A stretch of 64,000 nucleotides of DNA from Winogradskyella forsetii (GCF_013394595.1 NZ_CP053348.1:1426001-1490000), one strand, 5' to 3'; counted from the stretch's first letter, positions 6,964 to 15,823 are shown. Notes: generated by a model not told the origin, from the letters alone. Made by a program: numbers and translations.

Positions 6964-8043
6964 CTACAACCACTTCTTACGCTTAAAATAATACAGTAAA
7001 CCCAAAAACATAACGAACATCACGCCAAGCAGTACAAAATAACCATAGCGGTATCGCAGTTCTGGAATGTACTCAAAATTCATTCCGTAGATACCAGCAA
7101 GAAAGGTCAATGGAATAAAAATGGATGACATAATGGTGAGGACTTTCATCACTTCGTTCATACGGTTGCTAATGGTGGTCATATACATATCCATTAAACT
7201 CCAAATCATTTCACGGTAAATATCTATATTTTCGGATACTTGAATTAAATGATCGTAAACATCTCTAAAATAGGTGATTGTGCGTTTGTAAATCAATGGG
7301 TGTTCGCCTTTTTCGATACGGTTGATAATTTCACGAAGCGGAAAAATAGCACGACGTACTTTTAGTATTTCACGTTTTAGTTGTTGGACTTCAATATTGA
7401 TATCTTCCTTTGCATTGCCAGCAAATAAATCGGTTTCTAAATCTTCAATTTTATTCCCTAAAGTTTCAATGATGCTAAAGTAATTATCGACAACCGCATC
7501 AATCAACGCATAGAGTAAATAATCAGATTTTAAACCTCTAATACGGCCATTTCCCAATCGTATTCGTTCTCGTATGTTGTCAAAAACATCACCTTCAGAT
7601 TCTTGAAACGATAGCACGTAATTTTTTCCCAAAACAAAGCTCACTTGCTCAATAACAATGTTTTCATCCTTATCATAATACAGCATTTTTAGGACGACGA
7701 AGAGATAATCATCGTATTCATCAATTTTGGGACGCTGTGTGGTATTGACGATATCTTCAAGCACCAGCGGATGCAAATCGTATTGCGTTCCAATTTGTTC
7801 AATCTCTTTTATTGAATTTAAACCATCAATATTAATCCAAGTTACGGAATCCGTATCCTTAAATGCAAAGGCATCTTCAATATTGGTGAGAATCTTTTCC
7901 CTGATGCTGTCCTTGTCATAGTCGAAGGATTCAATATGAAGGGGTTTGTCGTTTTTGGTTCCCGTATATACAAGGGTTCCAGGCGCTTTTCCCGTATGTT
8001 TTTTATGATTTTGGGTACGTTTTTTGGCGATTCTTTTCCTCAT
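6964..8043 (-). CDS. corA: CorA-family Mg2+/Co2+ transporter
   Basis: A 359-residue inner-membrane cation channel of normal length for the family. A large N-terminal cytoplasmic domain with long helices (about 150-290) precedes two C-terminal transmembrane helices. The signature Tyr-Gly-Met-Asn is present (AGIYGMNFEYIPEL, near residue 325) at the end of TM1, where it forms the selectivity filter. The C-terminus ends in the basic KRKKWL typical of the family. The start is 3 bases from the stop of the MscS-like gene, so the two are almost certainly cotranscribed as an ion and osmotic homeostasis pair. Its 3' end is directly next to the cassette array. Confidence 0.92.
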   Translation of the reverse strand: MRKRIAKKRTQNHKKHTGKAPGTLVYTGTKNDKPLHIESFDYDKDSIREKILTNIEDAFAFKDTDSVTWINIDGLNSIKEIEQIGTQYDLHPLVLEDIVNTTQRPKIDEYDDYLFVVLKMLYYDKDENIVIEQVSFVLGKNYVLSFQESEGDVFDNIRERIRLGNGRIRGLKSDYLLYALIDAVVDNYFSIIETLGNKIEDLETDLFAGNAKEDINIEVQQLKREILKVRRAIFPLREIINRIEKGEHPLIYKRTITYFRDVYDHLIQVSENIDIYREMIWSLMDMYMTTISNRMNEVMKVLTIMSSIFIPLTFLAGIYGMNFEYIPELRYRYGYFVLLGVMFVMFLGLLYYFKRKKWL

Positions 8044-8046
8044 GTG

Positions 8047-8580
8047 TTATAAAATACTTGTATCGTCCAAAGCATCTTTTTCCATTAAAGTTACAGCTTT
8101 CTGAAGAATAAGATTATTCGGATAGGTGGTAATATTACCATTATCTTCCCTTAAAATAAGTTGAAAAGCCCTAATATCTTCTATAATGGCTTCAATTGGT
8201 GCGTCTTTATCGTGTATTTTAATTTTATCGCCAACTTTATAGGGGAAGGAAAAAAACATAATAACACCAGAAGTGATATTGCTAAGGATGGACCAAATAG
8301 CAAATAACCCAATACCAATTACAGCAAAAACCGAAGAAAAAACTAAAGAAATTTGTTGCGTTTCCACGCCGAGAATAATGGACTCTATCAAAATAGCAAT
8401 AAGTACCAATACAACAGTCACATAGCGACCAATAAGTGTCGCTCTTGCTTCTGTTGTACCACTTTTGTGACCAATTTTTTTTACGGTGATAACAATTATT
8501 TTTCGGATTATGAATAAAATTATAAGCAGTACTACTGAATATATAATTTCCGATTGGTGGGTTTGAAAAAAGTTTGGCAT
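8047..8580 (-). CDS. Small MscS-family mechanosensitive channel
   Basis: A 177-residue member of the MscS family, with about three transmembrane segments (about 12-28, 48-68 and 78-112) and the beta domain that follows the pore helix (SFPYKVGDKIKI). It is much shorter than E. coli MscS (286 residues) and stops after the beta domain, lacking the C-terminal alpha/beta cage. Such short forms are common in Bacteroidota. Predicted role: release of solutes on hypo-osmotic shock. It lies directly upstream of corA. Confidence 0.82.
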   Translation of the reverse strand: MPNFFQTHQSEIIYSVVLLIILFIIRKIIVITVKKIGHKSGTTEARATLIGRYVTVVLVLIAILIESIILGVETQQISLVFSSVFAVIGIGLFAIWSILSNITSGVIMFFSFPYKVGDKIKIHDKDAPIEAIIEDIRAFQLILREDNGNITTYPNNLILQKAVTLMEKDALDDTSIL

Positions 8581-8627
8581 TCTTGTGGTTTTGGTCTGAA
8601 CAAATATAGTTTAGATTCCTGAATTTT

Positions 8628-9569
8628 TTATTTCAACTTTAAAGTTTCCCTCAGACTTAAATCCGAATTATTGTTTTTGGTCCAATAATCAGATTTTATG
8701 GTTTTTAATTTCGTGGCTTTAGTGGTTAAAACGGAAGCAGCATCACCATAACCGCTTAAAAAAGTTTCTTCCCAACTTAAAATTTCATAAGGAAAAATAG
8801 GATTAAAATTGATGCGTAATGTTCTGTTCAGGTTATTGTAAGTCAATGTGTAAGTGCTGTTGTTAAGGTTTGCAGTGGCTTCAAAAGCTTTTATATCCTC
8901 GTGTTTTAATCTCGTATATTCAACAGAAGGTATAATTTTCAATGATCCTGCTGGTAAGCTCTTAGGGTCGATTCTCAGTTTTAGCCAAAGCTCATTTTCC
9001 GTCCAGGTTTTTTCGATATGAAATGTTTCATCAGCTTCGCCTTGAAAGTAGGAATGCGACATCACTTCAAAATCAGATCTATTATTGAGTTGTGTATACA
9101 CTTGGCCGCACCATTCTTGAACAGAGGCCGAAATTTTTAAAGCATGTTGATTGTTTGCTACAGGATAAAAGGTGCTTTGCATAATCGAATAGGGGTAAAT
9201 ACCTGTATTGAAATTTTTGGTGGCATTAAGCTTTAAAACAGGAATATTATTTTCACTATAGTTGTCAGCTTTGACTTGTTCTTCTGGTAAAAAATCTTCA
9301 GTTACAAATATTAAAACTGCTGTGCCTTCCCGTATTTCACCATAACGCGCCTGTTCTAATTTGTAGGACGTAATTTCTGCTTCACCATTATACCAATAAT
9401 CTTTAAATTCTGATGACAATTTGGTTTTTGGTGTTGATGGTTGTGTTTTGGTTTGTGAAATTGTTTTATTTTCTGAAGTTGAAGTATTATTTTCTTTGCA
9501 CGACAACAACGTTACGAGTAACGCAATACTAAAAAGCAGTCTGTTTTTTATATTTAATATTTTTATCAT
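8628..9569 (-). CDS. Hypothetical lipoprotein upstream of the ion channels
   Basis: A 313-residue lipoprotein with lipobox LLSCKE at about residue 24 and a Ser/Thr/Lys-rich linker. The mature domain (about 55-313) has no motif I can assign to an enzyme; its many beta-prone segments (TYTLTYNNLNRTLRINFNP) suggest a beta-rich periplasmic or surface domain. It follows maf in the same direction. Similar proteins sit near maf in other Flavobacteriia and are sometimes loosely labelled as septum-formation related, a label I cannot support from the sequence. Confidence 0.75.
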   Translation of the reverse strand: MIKILNIKNRLLFSIALLVTLLSCKENNTSTSENKTISQTKTQPSTPKTKLSSEFKDYWYNGEAEITSYKLEQARYGEIREGTAVLIFVTEDFLPEEQVKADNYSENNIPVLKLNATKNFNTGIYPYSIMQSTFYPVANNQHALKISASVQEWCGQVYTQLNNRSDFEVMSHSYFQGEADETFHIEKTWTENELWLKLRIDPKSLPAGSLKIIPSVEYTRLKHEDIKAFEATANLNNSTYTLTYNNLNRTLRINFNPIFPYEILSWEETFLSGYGDAASVLTTKATKLKTIKSDYWTKNNNSDLSLRETLKLK

Positions 9570-9681
9570 AAATTGAATATTTTAAAATTTAAAGAGACAC
9601 TTCGACTGCTTGCCTGTTCAATAGACAGGCGCTCAGCGTGACAGCTCGTAAAATAAAACACATTATAATAAAGATAAGGCT

Positions 9682-10275
9682 CTAAATGCCGTCTGCAATG
9701 GCATTTAACGTTTCATAAAGTAAATGGGTTGGTAAGCCAACGACGTTGTTGTAAGACCCTTCAATACTTGTAATACCTATTGCACCAATCCATTCCTGTA
9801 TGCCATAAGCACCAGCTTTATCCAAGGGTTTGAAATGGTCAATGTAATATGAGATTTCATCATCGGTCAAGCTTTTAAAGGTCACTTTTGTGATGGTGTT
9901 GACGATGCGTTGTTCAGATTTTAAGGTGAAGCATATTGAAGTCACCACCTCATGGGTTTTATTGCTCAACGATTTTATCATTTTGAAGGCATCGTCTTTA
10001 TCTTTGGGTTTTCCTATGGCTTTTCCGTCCAGCCAAACAATGGTGTCACTAGTAATTAGGAGGTCTTTCTGTTTTAAAGATTTGGCAAAAGGTTCAGCTT
10101 TTAGTTGTGCCAAAAAATCGGTTATTTCTTCACGTTTTAGGTGATCAGGATAAATTTCTTCAACAGGTTTTAGCTGAATCTCAAAATCGAGATGTAGGTC
10201 TTTTAAAAATTTATGACGACGTGGTGAGGCTGAGGCTAGAATTAGGTTGAAATCTTTGAGTTTTTCTTTGAGCAT
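9682..10275 (-). CDS. maf: Maf-family nucleotide pyrophosphatase
   Basis: A 197-residue house-cleaning enzyme of normal family length that hydrolyses non-canonical or excess nucleoside triphosphates, probably dTTP/UTP type. The N-terminal signature LILASASPRRHKFLKDL is present. The catalytic acidic loop appears as LITSDTIVWLDGKAIGKPKD, and KAGAYGIQEW matches the conserved lower loop. It begins one base after the UbiA-family gene stops, so translation is probably coupled. Confidence 0.92.
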   Translation of the reverse strand: MLKEKLKDFNLILASASPRRHKFLKDLHLDFEIQLKPVEEIYPDHLKREEITDFLAQLKAEPFAKSLKQKDLLITSDTIVWLDGKAIGKPKDKDDAFKMIKSLSNKTHEVVTSICFTLKSEQRIVNTITKVTFKSLTDDEISYYIDHFKPLDKAGAYGIQEWIGAIGITSIEGSYNNVVGLPTHLLYETLNAIADGI

Positions 10276-10276
10276 G

Positions 10277-11203
10277 TTATTTCAAGATAAAATTATACAA
10301 CAACAAAGATAGCATTCCTGTAAGCATCACTATTTTTAAAACCAGACTAATATGTTTGTATTGTGCATTAGTTTCAGCGTTAAATAGTTTAATACTGACG
10401 TAAATTAATGGTGCGATGACCAAAATTAAAAAGTAACCAACAACCAATTGTTGTTTGAATAGGTAAGTAATGACATAATAGGTTACGGAAAATATAGGAA
10501 CCAACGACAAGATAAAAACGATTTTATTTGCTCGTGCTCTACCTAAAAGTACAGGTAAAGTTTGAATTCCGGCGTTATGGTCACCATCAATATCTTCAAT
10601 ATCCTTTACCATTTCCCTAACCAAATTTATCATAAAGGCGAAAATGGCATAATCTTTAATGATATTGATAAAAGTCGTTTGAACCACTTTATTATTGGCA
10701 TTCATTGCGGGAATCAATTCAAAAATTCCGACCAACAAAATACTTAAGGCGACGACAATTGAAACTACAACATTACCAACAACGGCAATTTGTTTTAGTG
10801 AAGTCGAATAAATATAGAGCAATGCAGAAGCTATAAAGAAAATGGCGAAAAAACCAGATTTCCCTATACCATTAGCTAAATAAAAACCGATGCCAACCCC
10901 AATGATATTTAACACCATGAATACTGTTGTTGCCGTTTTTTCTGTAATGTGCTTATTAATGATGAGTTGATTGGGTTTGTTGATTTTATCGGTTTCAATA
11001 TCGTGAATATCGTTAATGATATAACCTCCAGCGGCAATGCAAAGTGTAGCAAAAACCAAAAGGAAAAAGTTGAAATCGCTTAAGGTTATGAAAACACCAT
11101 GACTTTCACGGAAAGGTAACAAAAGGGCATACTTTATTAAGTATTGCGTCAGCGCAATGATGAGTAAGTTTTTCCAGCGAATTAAATTGAGAAAGTGGAT
11201 CAT
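10277..11203 (-). CDS. UbiA-family prenyltransferase
   Basis: A 308-residue integral membrane protein with about eight to nine TM helices. Both UbiA aspartate motifs are present: NDIHDIETDKINKPN (about residue 64) and VKDIEDIDGDHNAG (about 195). In Bacteroidota close relatives at this locus are usually annotated geranylgeranylglycerol-phosphate geranylgeranyltransferase; substrate here is inferred, not visible. It lies in a tight minus-strand set between a small membrane protein gene and maf. Confidence 0.85.
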   Translation of the reverse strand: MIHFLNLIRWKNLLIIALTQYLIKYALLLPFRESHGVFITLSDFNFFLLVFATLCIAAGGYIINDIHDIETDKINKPNQLIINKHITEKTATTVFMVLNIIGVGIGFYLANGIGKSGFFAIFFIASALLYIYSTSLKQIAVVGNVVVSIVVALSILLVGIFELIPAMNANNKVVQTTFINIIKDYAIFAFMINLVREMVKDIEDIDGDHNAGIQTLPVLLGRARANKIVFILSLVPIFSVTYYVITYLFKQQLVVGYFLILVIAPLIYVSIKLFNAETNAQYKHISLVLKIVMLTGMLSLLLYNFILK

Positions 11204-11211
11204 TTGAGGGA

Positions 11212-11523
11212 TTAGTGGGATAATATTTGGTTAATGAGGTAGTAAGCAAAAACGGCTATGATAATAAAAACAATGGCACTGACAAATGCCGTTTGTTTTA
11301 ATAGTTTCCGTTCTTGACTTCTTATTTTTGCTTTAATGTTTTGTTTGTCTTCATTGGTTAAATCTTTATGCAAAAAATGCATTTTGTAATGCAAATGTGC
11401 TTCAAGATCCAATTTTTCCTTGTATTTGGAAAATGGTTTTGCAGACCTTTGGTTAAATGTCGCCTGACTATTACCAAAACCAATATAACCAAACCCTGTG
11501 CTATGTCTTCTTCTGCTTGACAT
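11212..11523 (-). CDS. Small C-terminal membrane protein
   Basis: A 103-residue hypothetical protein. The N-terminus is basic and Ser/Gly-rich (MSSRRRHSTGFGYIGFGNS), the middle a helical charged region (about 35-75), and the C-terminus a single TM helix (about 78-100). It ends 8 bases upstream of the prenyltransferase gene and belongs to the same operon. Family not recognised beyond its likely conservation at this locus. Confidence 0.7.
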   Translation of the reverse strand: MSSRRRHSTGFGYIGFGNSQATFNQRSAKPFSKYKEKLDLEAHLHYKMHFLHKDLTNEDKQNIKAKIRSQERKLLKQTAFVSAIVFIIIAVFAYYLINQILSH

Positions 11524-11604
11524 TTATATTATTCGTTATTTTTAAAATTGAAAGAGTAAGTATGATATTTAGTTTACTGCTTACTGCCGACTGCCAACTG
11601 AATA

Positions 11605-12138
11605 CTAGTCATACTTAGCACCAAAATTACCATTCCATTTCCCTTGTACTTTTAGCACTTGTTCAATGACATCCCTTACCGCCCCTTTTCCACCATTTTT
11701 ATGCGATACATATTTTGAAATCGCTTTAATCTCAGGAACAGCATCTTGTGGACAACAGGGTAAACCGACCAGTTTCATCACAGGAAAATCTGGAATATCG
11801 TCTCCCATATACAACACTTGGGTTTTTAAAATATTGTGTTGGTTTAAGTAACTGTTAAGCTGTTCAATTTTATTATGAGCCCCTAAAAAAATGTCTTTAA
11901 TGCCCAATCCAGCCAAACGTGTTCGGACACCTTCGTTAGAACCGCCAGAAATAATACAAAGATTAAATCCAGCATCGATGGCAGTTTTTAAGGCGAATCC
12001 GTCTTTGATGTTCATGGTTCTTAACATTTCACCTTCTGTGGTTACGGAAATTGTGCCGTCGGTAAGTACACCATCAACATCAAAAATAAAGGTGGTAATA
12101 TCTGCTAAGTATTCTTTGTAACTTTTGTCGTCGTTCAT
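11605..12138 (-). CDS. kdsC: KdsC-like KDO 8-phosphate phosphatase
   Basis: A 177-residue HAD phosphatase of the capless KdsC type, which removes phosphate from KDO-8-P in lipopolysaccharide core synthesis. Motif I is FIFDVDGVLTDG (nucleophile Asp and acid/base Asp), motif II is the Ser in CIISGGSNEG, and motif IV is YMGDDIPDFPVM. The length matches KdsC. The gene sits 12 bases downstream of an unknown gene and the DUF2520 gene, an order often seen in Flavobacteriia. Confidence 0.85.
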   Translation of the reverse strand: MNDDKSYKEYLADITTFIFDVDGVLTDGTISVTTEGEMLRTMNIKDGFALKTAIDAGFNLCIISGGSNEGVRTRLAGLGIKDIFLGAHNKIEQLNSYLNQHNILKTQVLYMGDDIPDFPVMKLVGLPCCPQDAVPEIKAISKYVSHKNGGKGAVRDVIEQVLKVQGKWNGNFGAKYD

Positions 12139-12150
12139 TTTATTTCTATG

Positions 12151-12711
12151 TTATATGCTTAACTCTATTAATTTGCTAAATATATCAAAATAATGTTTTT
12201 CTGTTCTTAAGTCTATGGTCAATATATTTTTTTGATAGGTAATTTGGTATATTTCATTTGTAATAAATAAGGGTTGAAGAACTTGTATTAAATTCTGAAT
12301 TTCAAATGAATTTCTGTTTGTTATTAATATGTAGTTTTGGTGCGATTCGATCTTTTTTATACTTTGATTGACTAATTTCAAAATAGAATCCGTGAATTTC
12401 TTTTTTCGGATAAGAAAATCACTTTTAAAAGCCTTATTAGTTCGAGTTTTCCAAATTGCGGAAACAAATAAACTTTGCGATTTTGTGGATAAAAATAAAT
12501 TTCCTGAAGTGAAAGTTGATTTTTTATATTCTAAAGCCCATTCTTTTGGCTTAATGATTTTTCCGTAAACTAAATAAGACCATGCATTGTATTTACCTTT
12601 TGAATTTCCGTCATGTTGACTAATGAAGTCTTCAAATTTTTTGCAAAATAATTCGTTCTTTAAATAGAAAGGCGACTGTTTTTCGCTTGATTCTGCATTT
12701 GGTTCTATCAT
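12151..12711 (-). CDS. Hypothetical protein between DUF2520 and kdsC genes
   Basis: A 186-residue protein, not recognised. It has no signal peptide or TM segment, is rich in Lys, Phe and Ile, and has long predicted helices (about 95-125). Its ATG overlaps the TAA of the upstream DUF2520 gene by one base (TAATG), a sign of translational coupling. Higher A+T use and lack of a recognisable domain suggest a lineage-specific insertion into an otherwise conserved gene order. Confidence 0.6.
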   Translation of the reverse strand: MIEPNAESSEKQSPFYLKNELFCKKFEDFISQHDGNSKGKYNAWSYLVYGKIIKPKEWALEYKKSTFTSGNLFLSTKSQSLFVSAIWKTRTNKAFKSDFLIRKKKFTDSILKLVNQSIKKIESHQNYILITNRNSFEIQNLIQVLQPLFITNEIYQITYQKNILTIDLRTEKHYFDIFSKLIELSI

Positions 12712-13490
12712 TATTTATTTTTTAACTTTGTCGAAATATTATGCGTCTTTTTAATCGAAGACGTCAACAATCGGTAAATCGTTTCATGCTCTTCTTTTTC
12801 AGTCAGTTTCAACTGTCGCTTTATGGTTTTTTTATCGTTGCGTTTTGCAGGACCTGTTTGTGCCATATATGGTGACATGTTCTGGATTTTCTTTGCTGTT
12901 TCTTCGATTAAAGGATGTAAGATTTCAAACTCTATGTTTTTGGTTTCGCAAATTTCATGTCCGATTCTATAGAGTTGATTCGTGAAATTGTTGACAAAAA
13001 CTGCCGCTAAATGAAGGGTTTGCCGTTGTTCGGTGGTAATTTTATGCGGTTTACAATCCACAGCTTTAGCCAAATCCTTTAAAAGTTGAAGGTTTTCTTT
13101 TTCATAGACTTCAACACAAATTGGTACATCACTAAAATCGATGTCCGCAGCTTTAGAAAACGTCTGTAGTGGATAAAAAACACCGATTTTATTCTTCTTG
13201 TCCAAATCGTGCATGGCAACATTTCCAGAAGTATGAACGACTAGCCGATTTGAAAACGGTAAATCGGATGATAATTGTGAAATACTATCGTCACTAACTG
13301 CCAAAATATAAATGTCGGCTTCCTTTAATTCGTTCAATTTATCTGTAACAGCAACTTCATTGGCATAGGAAGAAATGGAAGCACGCGTTCGATTATACCA
13401 TTGTTTAACCAAAATGGTTTCAGACTCTGAAAATGCTTTATAAAGATGTGTGGCCACATTGCCAGCACCAAGAATTATAACTGATATCAT
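12711..13490 (-). CDS. Rossmann/DUF2520 domain protein
   Basis: A 259-residue two-domain protein. The N-terminal Rossmann fold shows the dinucleotide-binding loop VIILGAGNVATHLYKAF; the C-terminal helical DUF2520 domain (about 130-259) resembles 6-phosphogluconate dehydrogenase-like dimerisation domains. It is related to pyrroline-5-carboxylate reductase and F420-dependent NADP oxidoreductase folds, but the substrate is unknown. First gene of the minus-strand run that continues to corA. Confidence 0.8.
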   Translation of the reverse strand: MISVIILGAGNVATHLYKAFSESETILVKQWYNRTRASISSYANEVAVTDKLNELKEADIYILAVSDDSISQLSSDLPFSNRLVVHTSGNVAMHDLDKKNKIGVFYPLQTFSKAADIDFSDVPICVEVYEKENLQLLKDLAKAVDCKPHKITTEQRQTLHLAAVFVNNFTNQLYRIGHEICETKNIEFEILHPLIEETAKKIQNMSPYMAQTGPAKRNDKKTIKRQLKLTEKEEHETIYRLLTSSIKKTHNISTKLKNK

Positions 13491-13517
13491 GGTGTAAAAA
13501 TACTAAGATTTCTTATT

Positions 13518-13892
13518 TTAGAATAAGAAGTTCAGGATTAAAACGATAACTTTGGATTATGCAAATAAGGTTCTCATTTCATGGACAATTTTCAGGTAAA
13601 AAGCAATATTCATTCAATTGGCCATTTATAGAAAGAATATTAGTAAAAGATATAAGATGCAATTGTCCCGTTAGGGACAATATATCGGTTGATATATTCT
13701 AAGATTATTTTAGGATAAGTAGTTTTGGATTAAAATGATAACTTTGGATTATGCCAATGAGGTTGTCATTTCATGGACAATTTTCTGGTAAAAAGCAATA
13801 TTCAATCAATTGGCCATTGATAGAAAGAATCTTTGTAAAAGATATTAAGATTAAATTGTCCCGTTAGGGACAATATATCGGTAGATATATTC
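13518..13892. repeat. Tandem ~190-base duplication with REP palindromes
   Basis: Two direct copies (about 13518-13700 and 13709-13892) share GATAACTTTGGATTATGC, TTTCATGGACAATTTTC, GGTAAAAAGCAATATTCA and the end TTGTCCCGTTAGGGACAA. Each copy ends with two palindromes: TTGTCCC-GTTA-GGGACAA (13663-13680 and 13856-13873), then ATATATC-GGTT/GGTA-GATATAT. They lie upstream of the transposase and form its likely substrate or a duplicated element end. Confidence 0.7.
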
Positions 13893-13940
13893 CATTCCAT
13901 TAATCCAGCGTGCCTTTAGGTACGCTATGTGTTATTAATT

Positions 13941-14402
13941 ATGCCAAACACATACACACAAATTCATATTCAGGTGGTTTTTGCGGTTCAAAACCGACAA
14001 AGCCTTATTAACGATGGTTGGAAATCGGAATTGAACAAATATATAACGGGAATTATTCAAAATAACAATCATAAGGTTTTGCAGATTAATGGTATGCCTG
14101 ACCATATTCATATTCTTTTTGGGATGCGACCAACGCAGGCGTTATCAGATTTAATGAAAATGGTTAAGCATGACTCGTCTAAATGGATAAATGACAAGCG
14201 ATTAGTTCAAGGCAAGTTTTCATGGCAATCTGGTTATGGTGCATTTTCGTATTCTAAGTCTGATGTTCCGAGAATTATAAATTATATCAAAAATCAAGAA
14301 GCGCATCATAAGAAAGTTGAATTTCAAGATGAGTATTTAAAACTGTTGAAGGATTTTAACGTGGAATATGATGAGCGATATATTTTGAAACCTGTTAGAT
14401 GA
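13941..14402 (+). CDS. REP-associated tyrosine transposase (IS200-like, RAYT)
   Basis: A 153-residue Y1-type HUH transposase of the IS200/IS605 and RAYT group. The HUH metal motif is HIHILFG (in MPDHIHILFG), and the catalytic Tyr candidates are in YSKSDVPRIINYIKNQEAHHK near residue 110. I chose the ATG at 13941; a GTG four codons upstream is possible. No TnpB is present. The gene is embedded in imperfect palindromes of two types (GTCCC..GGGAC and GTGCC..GGTAC), the hallmark of a RAYT with its REP sequences. Confidence 0.82.
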   Translation: MPNTYTQIHIQVVFAVQNRQSLINDGWKSELNKYITGIIQNNNHKVLQINGMPDHIHILFGMRPTQALSDLMKMVKHDSSKWINDKRLVQGKFSWQSGYGAFSYSKSDVPRIINYIKNQEAHHKKVEFQDEYLKLLKDFNVEYDERYILKPVR

Positions 14403-14406
14403 TTTT

Positions 14407-14767
14407 TAACCCATATGTTGTACCTAAAGGCACAATAGCTCTAGGCTAGCATTTTTTACCCATAGATAGTCCCTCACGGGACAAAAAATATGTCGAAAAA
14501 AATAATAGAATAGGTTTTAATTTAAAACCTATTGGAAACATATAATGAAATTGTCCCGTGAGGGACAACATATCGGTAGCAAGGACGAAAAACATGTCGA
14601 GAAAAAATAAACCAATTGTGTTTTTATAAACAATATATCAATAGAATTATTGATAAAAAAAATAATCGAATTCAATTGTCCCGTGAGGGACAACATATCG
14701 GTAGCAACACGTCAATAAAAAATAATCGAATTCAATTGTCCCGTGAGGGACAACATATCGGTAGCAA
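14407..14767. repeat. REP-like palindrome array downstream of RAYT
   Basis: GTACC-TAAA-GGCAC (14420-14433), GTCCC-TCAC-GGGAC (14469-14482) and three copies of TTGTCCC-GTGA-GGGACAA (14551-14568, 14676-14693, 14736-14753), each of the three followed by CATATCGGTAGCA. The last two copies sit in an almost exact 60-base direct repeat (14645-14704 and 14705-14764). Orientation of the 14469 copy is opposite to the other three, as in bacterial interspersed mosaic elements. Open frames through this array are artefacts of the repeats. Confidence 0.75.
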
Positions 14768-14827
14768 CAAATTATGGGTAATAAATAACAACAGCCCAAA
14801 TTGTCGCACAAAATATCGAAATTAATA

Positions 14828-15217
14828 ATGAACAAAAAAGACATTAAAACCAGAGAAGATATATTCCTGTTGGTTTCCAAATTCTACGAAAAAGTAAGAA
14901 AAGACGAAAAATTAGGGCCGTTTTTTAACGAAACCATAAAAGATTGGGATACGCATCTTCAGCATTTAACGACCTTTTGGGAGTCCAGTTTGTTTTTAAA
15001 AACAAAATTTTTTGGCAATCCATTAGAAGCGCATATCAAAGTTGATAAAGCTTTTAACCATAGCATTACAGAATTACATTTTGGCTTATGGCTCAATTTA
15101 TGGATTCAGACCATAGACGAATTATTTGAAGGCGATTATGCCGAAAACGCTAAACGCAGAGCACGAAAAATGGGCACCTTTATGTATATGAACATTTTTG
15201 CCGCTAGAAAACAGTGA
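14828..15217 (+). CDS. Truncated globin (group III type)
   Basis: A 129-residue heme protein from the ATG at 14828. An upstream TTG at 14801 would start inside the repeat region and is less likely. Features that fit trHb group III: VSKFYEKVRKDEKLGPFFNE at the B/E helices, DWDTHLQHLTTFWESSLF, HIKVDKAFNHSITELHFGLWL with the proximal His candidate, and a C-terminal helix with Arg/Lys. The family binds O2 or NO. The reading strand is away from the RAYT array. Confidence 0.82.
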   Translation: MNKKDIKTREDIFLLVSKFYEKVRKDEKLGPFFNETIKDWDTHLQHLTTFWESSLFLKTKFFGNPLEAHIKVDKAFNHSITELHFGLWLNLWIQTIDELFEGDYAENAKRRARKMGTFMYMNIFAARKQ

Positions 15218-15236
15218 TCTTTAATAGGCTTCTTCT

Positions 15237-15244
15237 TAAATTTG
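15237..15244 (+). promoter_or_regulatory. -7 promoter element of mscL
   Basis: TAAATTTG matches the Bacteroidota -7 consensus TAnnTTTG and lies 27 bases before the mscL start codon. No clear -33 TTG was located at ideal spacing. Confidence 0.4.
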
Positions 15245-15270
15245 CGCCTTAATTTTAAATATTCATATGA

Positions 15271-15720
15271 ATGGGTTTGCTTAAGGAATTTAAAGAGTTT
15301 GCGGTTAAAGGTAATATGATGGATATGGCTGTCGGAATTATTATTGGTGCGGCATTCAACAAGGTCATAGATGTATTGGCAAAGCAAGTAATTTTGCCGC
15401 CATTATCTTTATTGACGGATGGTGTTAATTTTGATGAAAAGAAATGGGTTTTAAGGGATGCTGTAGTAGATGCTTCAGGAACAATTACCATCGAAGAAGT
15501 TGCTATAGCATACGGAAAATTATCTGAAGTATTCCTGGATTTCATTATCATAGGTTTTACCGTTTTTATCATTGTGAAGTTTATGAACAGACTGAGGACC
15601 AGAGCCCAAGATACAACAGACAAAACCGTAGTGACACCAAAGGACATTCAGTTATTGGCAGATTTAAAAGAACTGATGCAAGAGCAAAATAAAATGTTGA
15701 AGTCAAAATCAGGGAATTAG
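15271..15720 (+). CDS. mscL: Large-conductance mechanosensitive channel MscL
   Basis: A 149-residue homopentameric inner-membrane channel. The N-terminus MGLLKEFKEFAVKGNMMDMA, with GIIIGAAFNKVIDVLAKQVI as TM1, is highly characteristic; TM2 lies at about 88-108 (VFLDFIIIGFTVFIIVKFM), and a charged C-terminal helix follows. It protects cells during osmotic downshock. It stands alone between the globin and cytochrome c biogenesis genes, with a -7 element directly upstream. Confidence 0.95.
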   Translation: MGLLKEFKEFAVKGNMMDMAVGIIIGAAFNKVIDVLAKQVILPPLSLLTDGVNFDEKKWVLRDAVVDASGTITIEEVAIAYGKLSEVFLDFIIIGFTVFIIVKFMNRLRTRAQDTTDKTVVTPKDIQLLADLKELMQEQNKMLKSKSGN

Positions 15721-15790
15721 TATGCTGAATTAATAGAATTTTAACAACTTTTGAAACGTTGAATCCTACATCTAAATCGTTTAAAAACCA

Positions 15791-15798
15791 TATCTTTG
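15791..15798 (+). promoter_or_regulatory. -7 promoter element of ccsBA
   Basis: TATCTTTG fits TAnnTTTG, 26 bases before the ATG at 15824. A TTG occurs upstream (15759-15761) but at longer than usual spacing. Confidence 0.4.
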
Positions 15799-15823
15799 CG
15801 CGAGCTTAAAAAAGCCTATAGCT

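Noticed and set aside
6964-6968. A GTTGTAGG-like word at the corA stop codon resembling the cassette core
   Set aside because: It encodes the last Trp-Leu-stop of CorA and does not have the flanking arm; considered chance.
14616-14880. Open frames on both strands through the REP array encoding repeats such as NNRIQLSREGQHIGSN
   Set aside because: They are products of the repeated palindrome units; both strands give similar nonsense repeats and no start context is convincing.
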